Source: Parablautia intestinalis (GTDB taxonomy: Bacteria; Bacillota; Clostridia; Lachnospirales; Lachnospiraceae). Taken from it: a stretch of 64,000 bases of DNA. The notes under the pieces are model-generated. The model was not told the origin of the DNA and made no database searches. It worked only from the letters and a program-made list of their open reading frames with translations. This document shows, piece after piece, positions 16,139 to 25,485 of the stretch (within the stretch, counting starts at the first letter, position 1; the number at the start of each line of letters is the position of its first letter). The DNA lies in the NCBI GenBank assembly GCA_003612395.1, contig RAYQ01000006.1, forward strand, positions 62,001-126,000. The letters run 5' to 3'. Both the position numbers and the translations under genes were made by a program.

Positions 16139-17083
16139 TTACTCTGCCTTTGTCCGCTTTAAATTTGAATCAAATAACCGGTTAAAGCCCATCCATCCTG
16201 TTTCTGTGGAATTTTCCAGTATTTCCGTAAAAGTCTGCAATTTGGCATCCGTATTATCAGCAAAATTCAGCGCCACAGCCTCTATAATGGCAGGCTTTTT
16301 AGGAGATCCAAATTCATATTCCCCATGATGGGCCAGAATGCAGTGCTTTAACTCACTGGCAAGGGTAACGGGAAATCCTTCTATTTCACGGATTTTATCC
16401 GCAACCATCTCTGTCCCTATCATAATATGCCCCAGAAACTGTCCTTCATCTGTATAGTCATTTTGAGGAAAAAGTGAAATTTCCCGTGTTTTTCCGATAT
16501 CATGGCAGATTGCCGCACAGATTAACAAGTCTCTGTTAAGCAGCGGATAAGCATTACAATAATAATCACAAAGTCTTACCACACCTAAAGTGTGCTGCAG
16601 TAATCCGCCAACAAATCCATGATGGACTGTTTTTGCTGCCGAAGATAATTTAAATACCCTTATGAATTCCTTATCCTCCATAAAAAAGGCTTTGAGGAGC
16701 TGTTTTAAATATTTGTTTTCAAGCTTTCCAATATATGTAGTTAATTCCTCAAACATATCTTCAATATTATATTTGCTTACAGGCAGGTAATCATCCGGAT
16801 TAAATTCTCCCTCCCGGCATTTTCGAATTCTCTTGACATTTACCTGTAACGCGCCCTGGAAACTTGTAACATCCCCATATACTTCTATATAATCCAGTGC
16901 ATTAAATTCTGCTATCCCAGCACTGGAAGGATCCCACACCTTAGCATCTATAGTCCCTGTTTTGTCCTGTAAAATCAGGCTCTCGTAGGGCTTTCCGTTT
17001 TTTGTGACCGCCGAAACTTTATGCTTACAAAGATAAATATCAAATACTCTGTCTCCGTCATTATAATCCTTTAAATACTTCAT
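16139..17083 (-). CDS. yhaM: 3'-5' exoribonuclease, YhaM family (OB fold plus HD domain)
   Basis: A 314-residue cytosolic metal-dependent nuclease. The N-terminal OB fold (about 5-100; SLILQDKTGTIDAKVWD) is a nucleic-acid binder, and the HD phosphohydrolase domain follows with HHGFVGGLLQHTL, AICHDIGKTRE and LAHHGEYEFGSP, providing the metal ligands. YhaM enzymes trim RNA and single-stranded DNA 3' ends. I prefer ATG 17083 (MKYLKDYNDGD), the usual family start. A GTG at 17131 preceded by GGGAG would add 16 unusual residues. The spacer contains a perfect palindrome, described separately. It probably shares a transcript with the HtrA-like gene upstream and rlmD downstream. Confidence 0.88.
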   Translation of the reverse strand: MKYLKDYNDGDRVFDIYLCKHKVSAVTKNGKPYESLILQDKTGTIDAKVWDPSSAGIAEFNALDYIEVYGDVTSFQGALQVNVKRIRKCREGEFNPDDYLPVSKYNIEDMFEELTTYIGKLENKYLKQLLKAFFMEDKEFIRVFKLSSAAKTVHHGFVGGLLQHTLGVVRLCDYYCNAYPLLNRDLLICAAICHDIGKTREISLFPQNDYTDEGQFLGHIMIGTEMVADKIREIEGFPVTLASELKHCILAHHGEYEFGSPKKPAIIEAVALNFADNTDAKLQTFTEILENSTETGWMGFNRLFDSNLKRTKAE

Positions 17084-17092
17084 TTTTCTTTT

Positions 17093-17116
17093 CTGCGGAT
17101 ATCCGCAGCCTCCCTT
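17093..17116 (-). promoter_or_regulatory. Ribosome site separated from yhaM start by a perfect palindrome
   Basis: On the minus strand AAGGGAGG (17116-17109) is followed at once by the perfect 16-bp palindrome CTGCGGATATCCGCAG (17108-17093), then nine bases and the ATG. If the palindrome folds, the ribosome site comes within normal distance of the start. If it stays open, the spacing is too long. That role is inferred. Confidence 0.45.
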
Positions 17117-17154
17117 CTTACTATATATCACGTTCTCCCAAAAAACCCAATCCT

Positions 17155-18477
17155 TTATTCCTGCTTAAGACCAAGCACTGCCTCCAGTTCCATTTCCGTA
17201 TACCCCTCCGGTCCCTGACGCATCAGTCTGATAGACAGCTCCTTTTCCGGTTCTTCCGCCAGCAGCGCTTTTACCAGTTCCTGATAATTATTTACTTCTG
17301 TCTCGTTTAATTCCGTGATAACATCACCGCTTTGTATGCCGGCATCCATAGCCGGAGAATCCATATCTATTTCTGTTATATAAGCTCCAAATGGAACGCC
17401 CATCTCTTCATTGGCCTCCTTTGTTACGTCAGCTCCATAAATTCCAAAATAAGGAATTTCCCTGTCGTTGGAAAGGCTTTCCACAAGCCTTTTTAAATCG
17501 CTGATTCCAATTGCACTGACAAGATTTTTCATATCGCTGGAATTAAATGACATATCAATTATTCCAATAACCTGTCCCTGAAGATTTATCAATACACCGC
17601 TGGCATTACTGCTCCCATAAATGTCCGTAGTCATATATTTATAATTGGAATCCGGAAGTCTGATCGCATTTTCTACGGAAGTTATATTTCCATAACAGAG
17701 AGAATCCTCTGTTCCCACAGGCCTGCCAAGAGCTATAATAGGGTTTCCTGTAAGATTCCCTGCGGATGACCCCAGTGACACAGCTTCCGCCATTTTAAGC
17801 GTGTCGCTGTTTATCCTGGCTTTTGGTATGCATATTACTGCCAGCCCTGTATTATTATCTTTTTTCTTAATAGTCGCTTCATGTTCTTCCCCGTCTGCAA
17901 AAGCAACCTTCAGAGAATCTGCCTCGTTAATGCTTCTGGTATTAGCCAGGATAAGCAGTTCTCTCCCATTATCGGCCACCACCACTCCGGAAACAGCGCC
18001 CTCGCTTTCATGCTCATTGTCAAGCCATCCCGTATCCGCAGTAACACCTACCACTGTCACCACAGACTGGCGTACTTTCCAGGCAATTTCCCCTATACTG
18101 TCCAAAAGTGATATATAATCTTCTGCTTCCAGTTTCATTTCCGATAAAACCTGGGCAATCTGTTCATCCTCCAGAGCCGGCGCTTCCGTAGGCTCAGGCT
18201 GCATTTGAGAATCATCTGCAATCATGTCCTCTGGAAGTATTTCGTTTTCTTCTGTTTCCTCCACAAATTCCACCTTATCCGGCTCCTCTTCAGGATAAAG
18301 CTTTTTACTGATTACCGGCTCTAAAAGTAAAAAAGTAAAGCAGGCAACCAACCCGAAAATAACGGCCATTGCCGCAGTAATCAGGGTTCTCTGTACCAGT
18401 TTCCTTTTGTTTAAGGGCCTTTTTTTTATTGTTTCTTTCATAAAATCAGTATTGTCCTGATTTTTATTTATTTCCAT
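17155..18477 (-). CDS. HtrA/DegP-like PDZ protein lacking the protease triad
   Basis: A 440-residue membrane-anchored protein: one helix (about 31-52), an acidic linker, a trypsin-like fold (about 135-315) and a PDZ domain (about 340-435; GAYITEIDMDSPAMDAGIQSGDVI). It aligns with HtrA, but all three catalytic positions are replaced. The His of NNHV is Thr180 (LILANTRSI), the Asp of TDLAV is Gly211 (NNTGLAVI), and the Ser of GNSGG is Ala292 (SNASGVL). Reading frame and flanking motifs are intact, so it is not simply decayed. It is probably a non-proteolytic binding or scaffold protein at the cell surface. The start ATG has AGGAG upstream. Confidence 0.85.
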   Translation of the reverse strand: MEINKNQDNTDFMKETIKKRPLNKRKLVQRTLITAAMAVIFGLVACFTFLLLEPVISKKLYPEEEPDKVEFVEETEENEILPEDMIADDSQMQPEPTEAPALEDEQIAQVLSEMKLEAEDYISLLDSIGEIAWKVRQSVVTVVGVTADTGWLDNEHESEGAVSGVVVADNGRELLILANTRSINEADSLKVAFADGEEHEATIKKKDNNTGLAVICIPKARINSDTLKMAEAVSLGSSAGNLTGNPIIALGRPVGTEDSLCYGNITSVENAIRLPDSNYKYMTTDIYGSSNASGVLINLQGQVIGIIDMSFNSSDMKNLVSAIGISDLKRLVESLSNDREIPYFGIYGADVTKEANEEMGVPFGAYITEIDMDSPAMDAGIQSGDVITELNETEVNNYQELVKALLAEEPEKELSIRLMRQGPEGYTEMELEAVLGLKQE

Positions 18478-18616
18478 TCATAAACTCCTTTTGTGTAATT
18501 TATTCTGTCAGCTCATCTTTCTTCCGGGCCGCTTTGTTTGCCTGCCGCTCTATAGCATAAGTTTGAAAATATAATAGCATACAAACTTTTATAAGTAAAA
18601 CAAACTTATTGTAAAT

Positions 18617-18661
18617 AAAAAGCCCTGAAAACCGAATCCTTAAGACTCTTTCAGGGCTTTT
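18617..18661 (-). terminator. Intrinsic terminator after tRNA-Pro
   Basis: AAAAGCCCTGAAA (18618-18630) and TTTCAGGGCTTTT (18649-18661) form a 13-pair stem. On the minus strand it is followed by a uridine-rich tract and begins just past the tRNA 3' end. It could also limit transcription toward the HtrA-like gene. Confidence 0.85.
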
Positions 18662-18664
18662 TTA

Positions 18665-18738
<74 letters not shown>

Positions 18739-18757
18739 AAAACTTACAACAATAATT

Positions 18758-18786
18758 ATCATACAATTTTTAAAGCTAATTGTCAA
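18758..18786 (-). promoter_or_regulatory. Sigma-A promoter of tRNA-Pro
   Basis: On the minus strand a perfect -35 TTGACA (18786-18781) is separated by 17 bp from TATGAT (18763-18758), which lies about 20 bp before the tRNA 5' end. This is a near-consensus housekeeping promoter. It also lies just past the stop of the long antiporter subunit. Confidence 0.85.
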
Positions 18787-18826
18787 CGCTCCCACAGCAT
18801 TTTTTTACTTTAGAGTAACCGTTCAG

Positions 18827-20992
18827 CTATAATCTGTATTTCATTCTGAATAATACGTAAATTACAGTAATAATGAGTCCCACACAAAACAGCAAAAGTC
18901 CAAAGGATAAACTTCTTCCAATAATGGTCCTTTCCTCTGACCATTCTTCGTGAATAATTGCATACTTGTGCTCATAGTCCACTTTCCTTGGACTTTTCCG
19001 CCAGATAGTGGCATTTGCCAGCCTTTGAAGCCCGTTTACAAAGCATCCCAGCATGTGGGTAATGGGCGTTCCTTCCTCCAGCTCGTGAGGCAGTTTGCTG
19101 TCCTTATAAATAGTTTTCCTCAATAGCACCACAATTCCATCTACCAGACTGTCCAGTCCCCTGCAGATCACGCCAAATACAAACGGCAGGGCCTTTAAAA
19201 GAACAGGCCTGTAGATTAAATTTTCCAAATCCAGATACCGATTCCACCTGTTGACATAAACCTTTGTCTTTCCATCGCCTTTCGCCTTCATAAGCCATAA
19301 CCGCACTATCACCAGATAAATCAAAGCGCCTGCGATAATAGATACGGCCGCACCTTTTAAATTTTCAGCAGAAAACCACGTTACCTTTATGCCTTCTCCT
19401 GTCGGCTGTAAAATGTCCTGTCCCAAATCTGCCAAAGGCTCCATTACACAGCCGGGCAAAAATCCCATGATCGGGAGCAGTACTGCACTGATTGTAAGCG
19501 TTGCCCCGCTAATCTTATTCATATAACTGCTCTTTAAGGAATCATATTTTTCCTGTACCTTTTCATCACTGTTCTTTTCAATAAACACTGCTACATAAAG
19601 CTTTGTCATATAAGCTGCTGTCAAACCGCCGCTTATAAGAAAAGCCCATTCTATCCCTTTCATGGCATCAACATTAAAAATACCACTTACGGCTCCTTCT
19701 CTTACCAGTTCGGTAAACTCTACAATACTTTCATGAATCAATGTTTTACTTACATACCCATTCCATAATGGCATACCGCCAATTCCCAGAGCGCCCATCA
19801 GAAAAATAAAATGAAGCAAGGGCTTCTTTCTTCCAAATCCGCGTATTTCATTTAAATTAAGCTTATGTACATTCATATACACAACCCCTGCCGCCATAAA
19901 AAGCACCAGTTTAATCAGAGAATGATTTATCATATGAAGAAGGCTGCCCCGCACGGCAAGCACATTTTCCCCGCTTAAAAGCCCGGACATTCCTACTCCC
20001 ACCAAAATAAAACCAATCTGGGAAACGGAGGAACAGGCAAGGGTCCTCTTTAAATCTATAGAAAATAAAGCCAGTAAAGCCCCCAGCACCATAGTGCATA
20101 CGCCCAGTATTAAAATAAGACTTCCCCAGCTGCTCTCTCCCAAAAAGATATAACCTGTCAATATCAGGATGCCAAACATGCCTGCCTTTGTCAGAATGCC
20201 TGACAAAAGCGCCGATGCCGGCGCCGGCGCAACCGGGTGAGCCTTTGGAAGCCATATATGCAAAGGGAAAGCCCCCGCCTTTGCTCCAAAGCCAAAAAGC
20301 ATACAGATCCCAGCGGCCCATAACCTCTTTTTTGCTTCTCGCGGGGATAAATTTCCATGATATGCCAAATTTGAAGATAAGCCGTTAAGGTCCTCAAACA
20401 TCAGCGTACCTGTGAGACTGTACAAAAGAAAGATTCCCATCAGCATTACAAGTCCGCCAATCACGGCAACTGCCAGATAAGTACCCGCCGCCTGCAGAGC
20501 TTCCTTTTTTTCCTCATGGGCAACCCAGACATAGGAGGTAAAGGACATAATCTCAAAGAAAATAAATGTAGTGTAAAAATCAGCAGACAAAAATACGCCT
20601 TCCGTAGCGCCAAGGGTAAGAAGCAAAAACAGGTAATATCTGTTTCTGTTTCGATAATGGATAAGATATTCCTCCGAAAAAAGCGTACTCATAAACCACA
20701 TAAACGCCGCTATGGTTCCATAAAGAGCCCGGAAACCGTCTAGTGTAAAATGTAATCCCAAACCGCAGACTTCAGGAATTTCCATGCTAAAGTGCCTGGT
20801 ATTTAAGATCTGCTGAAGCAAAAGAATAAGAAATAACACAAATTCCAGCCCTGTTACTGCATTTGCAAAATAATTCCTCATAATCTTATTATGCCTTCCG
20901 ATCAGATACCCGATTATTGCGGAAACCATAGGAAAAAATACAACAATACAGAGCAGTAAATCTGTGAGTAAACTCATGAGCTTCAAATTCAT
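18827..20992 (-). CDS. NuoL/MrpA-like antiporter subunit, long form
   Basis: A 721-residue polytopic proton-translocating-type subunit, the last gene of the Mrp-like operon. The core (about 100-450) carries the functional glutamate in FIFFEIMSFTS, the lysine in GFGAKAGAFPLHIWLPKAH, a second lysine in ILTKAGMFG and the C-terminal half lysine in NHSLIKLVLFMAAG, all intact. Beyond residue 500 it has additional helices, a soluble stretch and a final helix (about 690-715), longer than MrpD and reminiscent of NuoL/HyfB. Start ATG has AGGAGG 8 bp upstream. It probably forms one of four ion channels of the complex. NuoL and hydrogenase-4 naming are alternatives. Confidence 0.85.
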   Translation of the reverse strand: MNLKLMSLLTDLLLCIVVFFPMVSAIIGYLIGRHNKIMRNYFANAVTGLEFVLFLILLLQQILNTRHFSMEIPEVCGLGLHFTLDGFRALYGTIAAFMWFMSTLFSEEYLIHYRNRNRYYLFLLLTLGATEGVFLSADFYTTFIFFEIMSFTSYVWVAHEEKKEALQAAGTYLAVAVIGGLVMLMGIFLLYSLTGTLMFEDLNGLSSNLAYHGNLSPREAKKRLWAAGICMLFGFGAKAGAFPLHIWLPKAHPVAPAPASALLSGILTKAGMFGILILTGYIFLGESSWGSLILILGVCTMVLGALLALFSIDLKRTLACSSVSQIGFILVGVGMSGLLSGENVLAVRGSLLHMINHSLIKLVLFMAAGVVYMNVHKLNLNEIRGFGRKKPLLHFIFLMGALGIGGMPLWNGYVSKTLIHESIVEFTELVREGAVSGIFNVDAMKGIEWAFLISGGLTAAYMTKLYVAVFIEKNSDEKVQEKYDSLKSSYMNKISGATLTISAVLLPIMGFLPGCVMEPLADLGQDILQPTGEGIKVTWFSAENLKGAAVSIIAGALIYLVIVRLWLMKAKGDGKTKVYVNRWNRYLDLENLIYRPVLLKALPFVFGVICRGLDSLVDGIVVLLRKTIYKDSKLPHELEEGTPITHMLGCFVNGLQRLANATIWRKSPRKVDYEHKYAIIHEEWSEERTIIGRSLSFGLLLFCVGLIITVIYVLFRMKYRL

Positions 20993-21016
20993 ACCTATAC
21001 CTCCTCGTATGATATC

Positions 21017-22483
21017 TTAATACACGCCTGCTGCCACATCAGCAAAAAAATCCACTATGAGCCCGGAAAACAGGCCAAATATCACAATAAAAATTGTAAA
21101 TACAAACAAAGGGACAAGCATCTTCCAGTTAGGATCCTTCTCTTCTTCCAGGGATTTTGTATTGTCAAATTCTTTCACTGGGAAAAAGGCTCTGACTACA
21201 ATGGTCATCATATAAATTGCTGTAAGAAGTGCGGATATCAGCAGGCACGCAATTCCGCCATAAGCTATCCTGTTTCCACTTTCCACAGCCGAAGAGGCCA
21301 GATTCCATTTGCTCACAAACCCGGCCAGACCGGGCACCCCCATAAGCGCCAGGGAAGACACCGTAAATACGCCAAATACACAGGGCATTTTGTACCCCAT
21401 TCCATTTAACTCATATACATAATGTTTATCCGTCTGATGCATGATAGCACCGGCACAAAAGAAGGAGCTGATTTTCATCACCGCATGAAAGACCAAATGA
21501 GTAAGCGCACCCACCATGCCTAACGGTGTCATGATTGTTACTCCAAACAAAATATAAGACAAATTACTGATGGTAGAGTAGGCCAGCCTTCTTTTAATAT
21601 GTGTCTCCTTAACTGCACGGCTGCATCCGTATACAATCGTAAACATAACAATCAGCATAACCACATTCTGCGCCCAGGTTCCGCGCAGAAATTCCACGCC
21701 AAAGCTGAAATAGGTCAAACGTATAATAGCAAAGGCACCGGACTTTACTACCGCCACCGCATGAAGCAAAGCTGTTACCGGCGTAGGCGCCACGCCGGCA
21801 TCCGGCAGCCAGGAGTTAAACGGACAAAGAGCCGCCTTAACCCCAAAGCCCATAAAAGCAATCACATAAATAAGTAAAAGCACATTTGTTCTGCCCCCTA
21901 TTTTTTCCGGATCAAGCACGCCGCCCAGAATAAAATCCGTGGTACTTCCATAAATAATTATAAAAATCAAACCAATAAAGGCAAAAGCCGCGCCGCCAAG
22001 GGAATAGTACAGATACTTCCGGCTGGCCAGTATTGCTTCTCTTGTCAAAGTATGCATTACCAAAGGTACCGTAACAAGCGTCAGCAGCTCATAGAAAAAG
22101 TACATGGTAAGCAGATTTCCTGCCAGTGAAATCCCTAAAGTCACCCCATAAGTCATTGTATAAAAAGTAAAAAATATTTTTTCATTCTTTTCCTTTGTCA
22201 TATACTCAAAGGCATATAAGGTTGCAAAAGGCCAAAGCCCTGAAACCAGACCGGCAAAAACCATTGTCATGCCGTCCACCTTAAAGCTGATAGAAAGATT
22301 TCCCGTAAAATTAGCCAGTGTAAATACACTCTCAGGCCGATGAATCAGCAGGTTCCAAACCAAAAGGCTGTTCAGGATTACCAGCGTTTCCAAAAAAGTT
22401 TCCATATGGCTCCGTTTTTTAAACGGAATAAGCGAAACCAGTATTCCGGCAATAACAGGAATTAAAATAACCAACATAATCAT
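21017..22483 (-). CDS. MrpD/NuoM-like antiporter subunit (third of four)
   Basis: A 488-residue membrane protein of the proton-conducting complex I/Mrp subunit family, about 14 helices. The conserved charged residues are present: Glu in YFFYELLTLVTVPL, Lys in FGVKAALCPFNSWLPDAG, Lys in VVKSGAFA and Lys in FHAVMKISSFFCAG. The start is ATG 22483 after GGGGGTATTGTT. It lies 24 bp before the long subunit and 21 bp after the preceding subunit, so these genes are certainly cotranscribed. It likely contributes one H+/Na+ path. Exact equivalence to MrpD, NuoM or NuoN cannot be set by eye. Confidence 0.87.
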   Translation of the reverse strand: MIMLVILIPVIAGILVSLIPFKKRSHMETFLETLVILNSLLVWNLLIHRPESVFTLANFTGNLSISFKVDGMTMVFAGLVSGLWPFATLYAFEYMTKEKNEKIFFTFYTMTYGVTLGISLAGNLLTMYFFYELLTLVTVPLVMHTLTREAILASRKYLYYSLGGAAFAFIGLIFIIIYGSTTDFILGGVLDPEKIGGRTNVLLLIYVIAFMGFGVKAALCPFNSWLPDAGVAPTPVTALLHAVAVVKSGAFAIIRLTYFSFGVEFLRGTWAQNVVMLIVMFTIVYGCSRAVKETHIKRRLAYSTISNLSYILFGVTIMTPLGMVGALTHLVFHAVMKISSFFCAGAIMHQTDKHYVYELNGMGYKMPCVFGVFTVSSLALMGVPGLAGFVSKWNLASSAVESGNRIAYGGIACLLISALLTAIYMMTIVVRAFFPVKEFDNTKSLEEEKDPNWKMLVPLFVFTIFIVIFGLFSGLIVDFFADVAAGVY

Positions 22484-22504
22484 AACAATACCCCCATGCC
22501 TGAT

Positions 22505-23977
22505 TCAGATAACTCTCTCAACAATATGTGATAAATAATTTGTAACTATCTGCGGAAAAAGACCAATTCCCACCGACAAGGCCGTAAGAATAAGTATCGG
22601 TACTGTCATAATAAGCGGAGGCTCTTTTTTCTTTAATGTGCCATAATCATAATCTGCCCCCGGAAAAAATCCCCGGATGGTTAACGGCAGCAAATATCCC
22701 GCCGTAAGAAGCGCACTGATTAATAAAATAACGGGGCCAATCCAGTTAAATCCCGGAATATCGCTCAAAAGAGCTCCCTGTGCCAAATACCATTTGCTGA
22801 TAAACCCTCCTGTAGGAGGAATACCGATAAGGCCAAGAGAAACGATTGTATAGCACCACATCAAAAGAGGCATTTCCTTTCCAATTCCCCGAAGCTGATC
22901 CACTCTTGTTTTTCCGGTCATATAAATAATTGCACCTGCACAAAGGAAGAGAGCTCCTTTTATAAAGCCATGAGACAGTACATGCAAAAGCCCTCCTGTA
23001 ACGGATTCTGCGTTCATCACCGAAAGCCCAAACAAAATATAAGATAACTGGCTGACTGTAGAATATGCCAGCCTCTTTTTGAGCACCGGCTCACGATAGG
23101 CCAGCATGGATCCCATAAACACCGTGGTTAAGGTCAGTACTATCCACGCATACTGTACCCAGCTTCCCTTAAGGAAAGAAACACCAAATATATAGTAAAC
23201 AACCCGAACCAGGGCCAGCACACCTGCTTTTACAATCACAGCCGATAACACGGCGGATGCAGGCGCAGGCGCGACCGGATGGGCGGCAGGAAGCCAGGCA
23301 TGCATGGGAAACATTCCCGCCTTTACACCAAAGCCAATCAACATGGCAAAGCAGATTCCCAGCAAAATCCCGCCGTGTTGCACTGCCATCTCCGCACTGA
23401 TTACACCGCCCGGGCTAAAAGTTAATGTATTTCCATACCTTTCAAGAAAATAAATTCCAAACAACGACATATACGCACCGCTTAAGGAATAAAACAGATA
23501 TTTAAGTCCTGCCATAACGGCTTCTTTGCTGCCGTTATGAAGCACCAAGGGCATAGAGGATAACGTAAGCACCTCAAAAAACATATAAAAGGTAATAAGG
23601 TTTCCTGCAAAACACAGGGCGATGAGGACACCCAGCACAATCAGATAATAACCGTAATAGCGTTTTTCTTTTCCTTCATGCTTCATATAAGCAAAGGAAA
23701 AAAAACCTGCGCACACAATAACCACAACCGCCATCACCGAAAAAACAACGCTGACTTCATCTATCTTAAACAGGATAGGAAGCCTGTTCGTCAGGTTAAA
23801 CAGGGTAAAAAGGCCATTTCCCGCCATACATAACGCCAGAATCACCAGCACAGCTGAAATTACAAAAAATATGCCTGCCGCCATAAGCAAATTTTTCCGA
23901 CTTTTCATTTCTTTTCTAACCAGAAGGTATACCCCCGTAAAAATCGGGAATAAAATTGATAATATAATGTAATACAT
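22505..23977 (-). CDS. MrpD/NuoL-like antiporter subunit (second of four)
   Basis: A 490-residue polytopic subunit with the family signatures FYMFFEVLTLSSMPLV (Glu), GFGVKAGMFPMHAWLPAAH (Lys), HPVAPAPASAVLSA and SHGFIKGALFLCAG (Lys). The HPVAPAPASA motif is shared with the 721-residue subunit and is typical of NuoL-like members, so these two may be closest relatives. A strong ribosome site, AAGGAGGTG, precedes ATG 23977. The gene begins 14 bp after the preceding antiporter gene. Ion specificity (Na+ or K+ against H+) is unknown. Confidence 0.87.
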   Translation of the reverse strand: MYYIILSILFPIFTGVYLLVRKEMKSRKNLLMAAGIFFVISAVLVILALCMAGNGLFTLFNLTNRLPILFKIDEVSVVFSVMAVVVIVCAGFFSFAYMKHEGKEKRYYGYYLIVLGVLIALCFAGNLITFYMFFEVLTLSSMPLVLHNGSKEAVMAGLKYLFYSLSGAYMSLFGIYFLERYGNTLTFSPGGVISAEMAVQHGGILLGICFAMLIGFGVKAGMFPMHAWLPAAHPVAPAPASAVLSAVIVKAGVLALVRVVYYIFGVSFLKGSWVQYAWIVLTLTTVFMGSMLAYREPVLKKRLAYSTVSQLSYILFGLSVMNAESVTGGLLHVLSHGFIKGALFLCAGAIIYMTGKTRVDQLRGIGKEMPLLMWCYTIVSLGLIGIPPTGGFISKWYLAQGALLSDIPGFNWIGPVILLISALLTAGYLLPLTIRGFFPGADYDYGTLKKKEPPLIMTVPILILTALSVGIGLFPQIVTNYLSHIVERVI

Positions 23978-23991
23978 AAAGGCACACCTCC

Positions 23992-25485
23992 TTAAGAAAA
24001 CATAGCAAGGCCCTGACCGATTATATCCGCAATCGGCTGGGAGCTGACACCTAAAACTACATTTAAAATGATGAAGCAGGCAAGCGTCGCCACATAAAGC
24101 TTCATATCCTTAAAAGTAATACTCTCATATTTTCGTTCTTCTACCGGTGTATAAATACGAATAACCGTTTTCATAAAGTAAATTGCATTTAAAATTGTAC
24201 TAATTCCAAGAATAATCAATGCGGGAAGCATTTTTACATCGTTCTGCACGGCTGCCTGTGCAAACAGCAGCTTGCTGATAAATCCTGAAAAAAGCGGAAC
24301 ACCTACCATTGACAAAGAACCTACTGTAAAAGTCACTCCCGCCCACTTATTCCTGTACGCAGATCCGGTAAGCTCTATAAACTGCCTGCTGCCGCCCGAT
24401 ACATCCGTAAGTCCGATAGCCCCGATAAACAGAAGAGACTTTGTGGCCGCATGGGAAAAAATATGAAATATACTGGCTTCCATACCTGCCTGCGTCCCCA
24501 TTCCAATACCCATATAAATATAGCCAATCTGCGCTACCGAAGAAAAGGCTATCATCCTCCTTACATCATTTTCTCTGATAGCGCTTATGGAGCCAAAGAT
24601 CATTCCCATAAGGCCAAAAACAAACAGCACGTCCACAATTCTGCTTTCATAAAAAATTTCAAACCCTACCACTCTGTAAATAATTTTAATCAGAAGAAAG
24701 ATATATCCCTTTGAAACCAGACTGGATAAAATTGCTGCGGATGACACCGTTGAGTAACCATAAGCATCCGGCAGCCATGCATGAAAGGGAAACAGCGCGC
24801 TTTTGATAGCAAGTCCCACTGACAAAAGTGCTATAGTAACTAACAGAGGAATTCTGTACTGTCCTGATACATATACCCATTTTATCTGCTCTTTTATATT
24901 GCTCATCAAAAGATGGCCCGTCAAATCATACAGCATACAAAGTCCCATAAGCAGAAGACCGGAGCCTAAAAGACTCATAATCATATACCTTGCCGCTGCT
25001 TCGATTGTCCTGCCATTTTGCCTTATCATAATCAGGCCGCAGGCAGCAATCGTATTTATCTCCACGAAAACATATGCCGTAAATAAGTCATTGGTATACA
25101 CTAACGCAAGTAAAGAAGCCAGCAGTAAATCCATCAGAACATAATAAAGAAAGGTTTTTCCTTCCTCCACCTCATCCGCAAGCTTCTTGCGGCCTCCTGC
25201 CAAAGACAACAGCATAATGATACAGAAAAATAATGCCGTAAACGCTTCCAGCACACCTGCCCTAATCTCATTTCCCCATGGAGCCGGGAACATACCCATT
25301 ACATACACAAAGGACTCTCCTGTGCCCATAACATATATCAGCGTGCACAAGCTTAAAAAACCCACTATGGAGATCAGAACAGTATTTACAAATCTGGCCG
25401 CCTTTTTCTTAAGACCGGAACTGATGATTCCTGCAAACAGGCACAGCAATATGGAAACTGCCGGAAAGTTCTGTACAAAATTCAT
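23992..25485 (-). CDS. mrpD: MrpD-like antiporter subunit (first of four)
   Basis: A 497-residue membrane protein. Charged residues of the ion path are seen in YVFVEINTIAACG (Glu), LAIKSALFPFHAWLPDAYG (Lys), LVSKGYIFL (Lys) and HAATKSLLFIG (Lys). It directly follows the MrpC gene, whose stop codon abuts this ATG, the normal Mrp order C then D, so it is the best candidate for true MrpD. GGAGGG inside the mrpC end serves as ribosome site. The other three antiporter subunits downstream may be duplications or complex I-like partners. Confidence 0.88.
   Translation of the reverse strand: MNFVQNFPAVSILLCLFAGIISSGLKKKAARFVNTVLISIVGFLSLCTLIYVMGTGESFVYVMGMFPAPWGNEIRAGVLEAFTALFFCIIMLLSLAGGRKKLADEVEEGKTFLYYVLMDLLLASLLALVYTNDLFTAYVFVEINTIAACGLIMIRQNGRTIEAAARYMIMSLLGSGLLLMGLCMLYDLTGHLLMSNIKEQIKWVYVSGQYRIPLLVTIALLSVGLAIKSALFPFHAWLPDAYGYSTVSSAAILSSLVSKGYIFLLIKIIYRVVGFEIFYESRIVDVLFVFGLMGMIFGSISAIRENDVRRMIAFSSVAQIGYIYMGIGMGTQAGMEASIFHIFSHAATKSLLFIGAIGLTDVSGGSRQFIELTGSAYRNKWAGVTFTVGSLSMVGVPLFSGFISKLLFAQAAVQNDVKMLPALIILGISTILNAIYFMKTVIRIYTPVEERKYESITFKDMKLYVATLACFIILNVVLGVSSQPIADIIGQGLAMFS

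Noticed and set aside
17155-18477. HtrA-like gene considered as an active serine protease
   Set aside because: The residues aligned with His, Asp and Ser are Thr, Gly and Ala, so protease activity is not supported.
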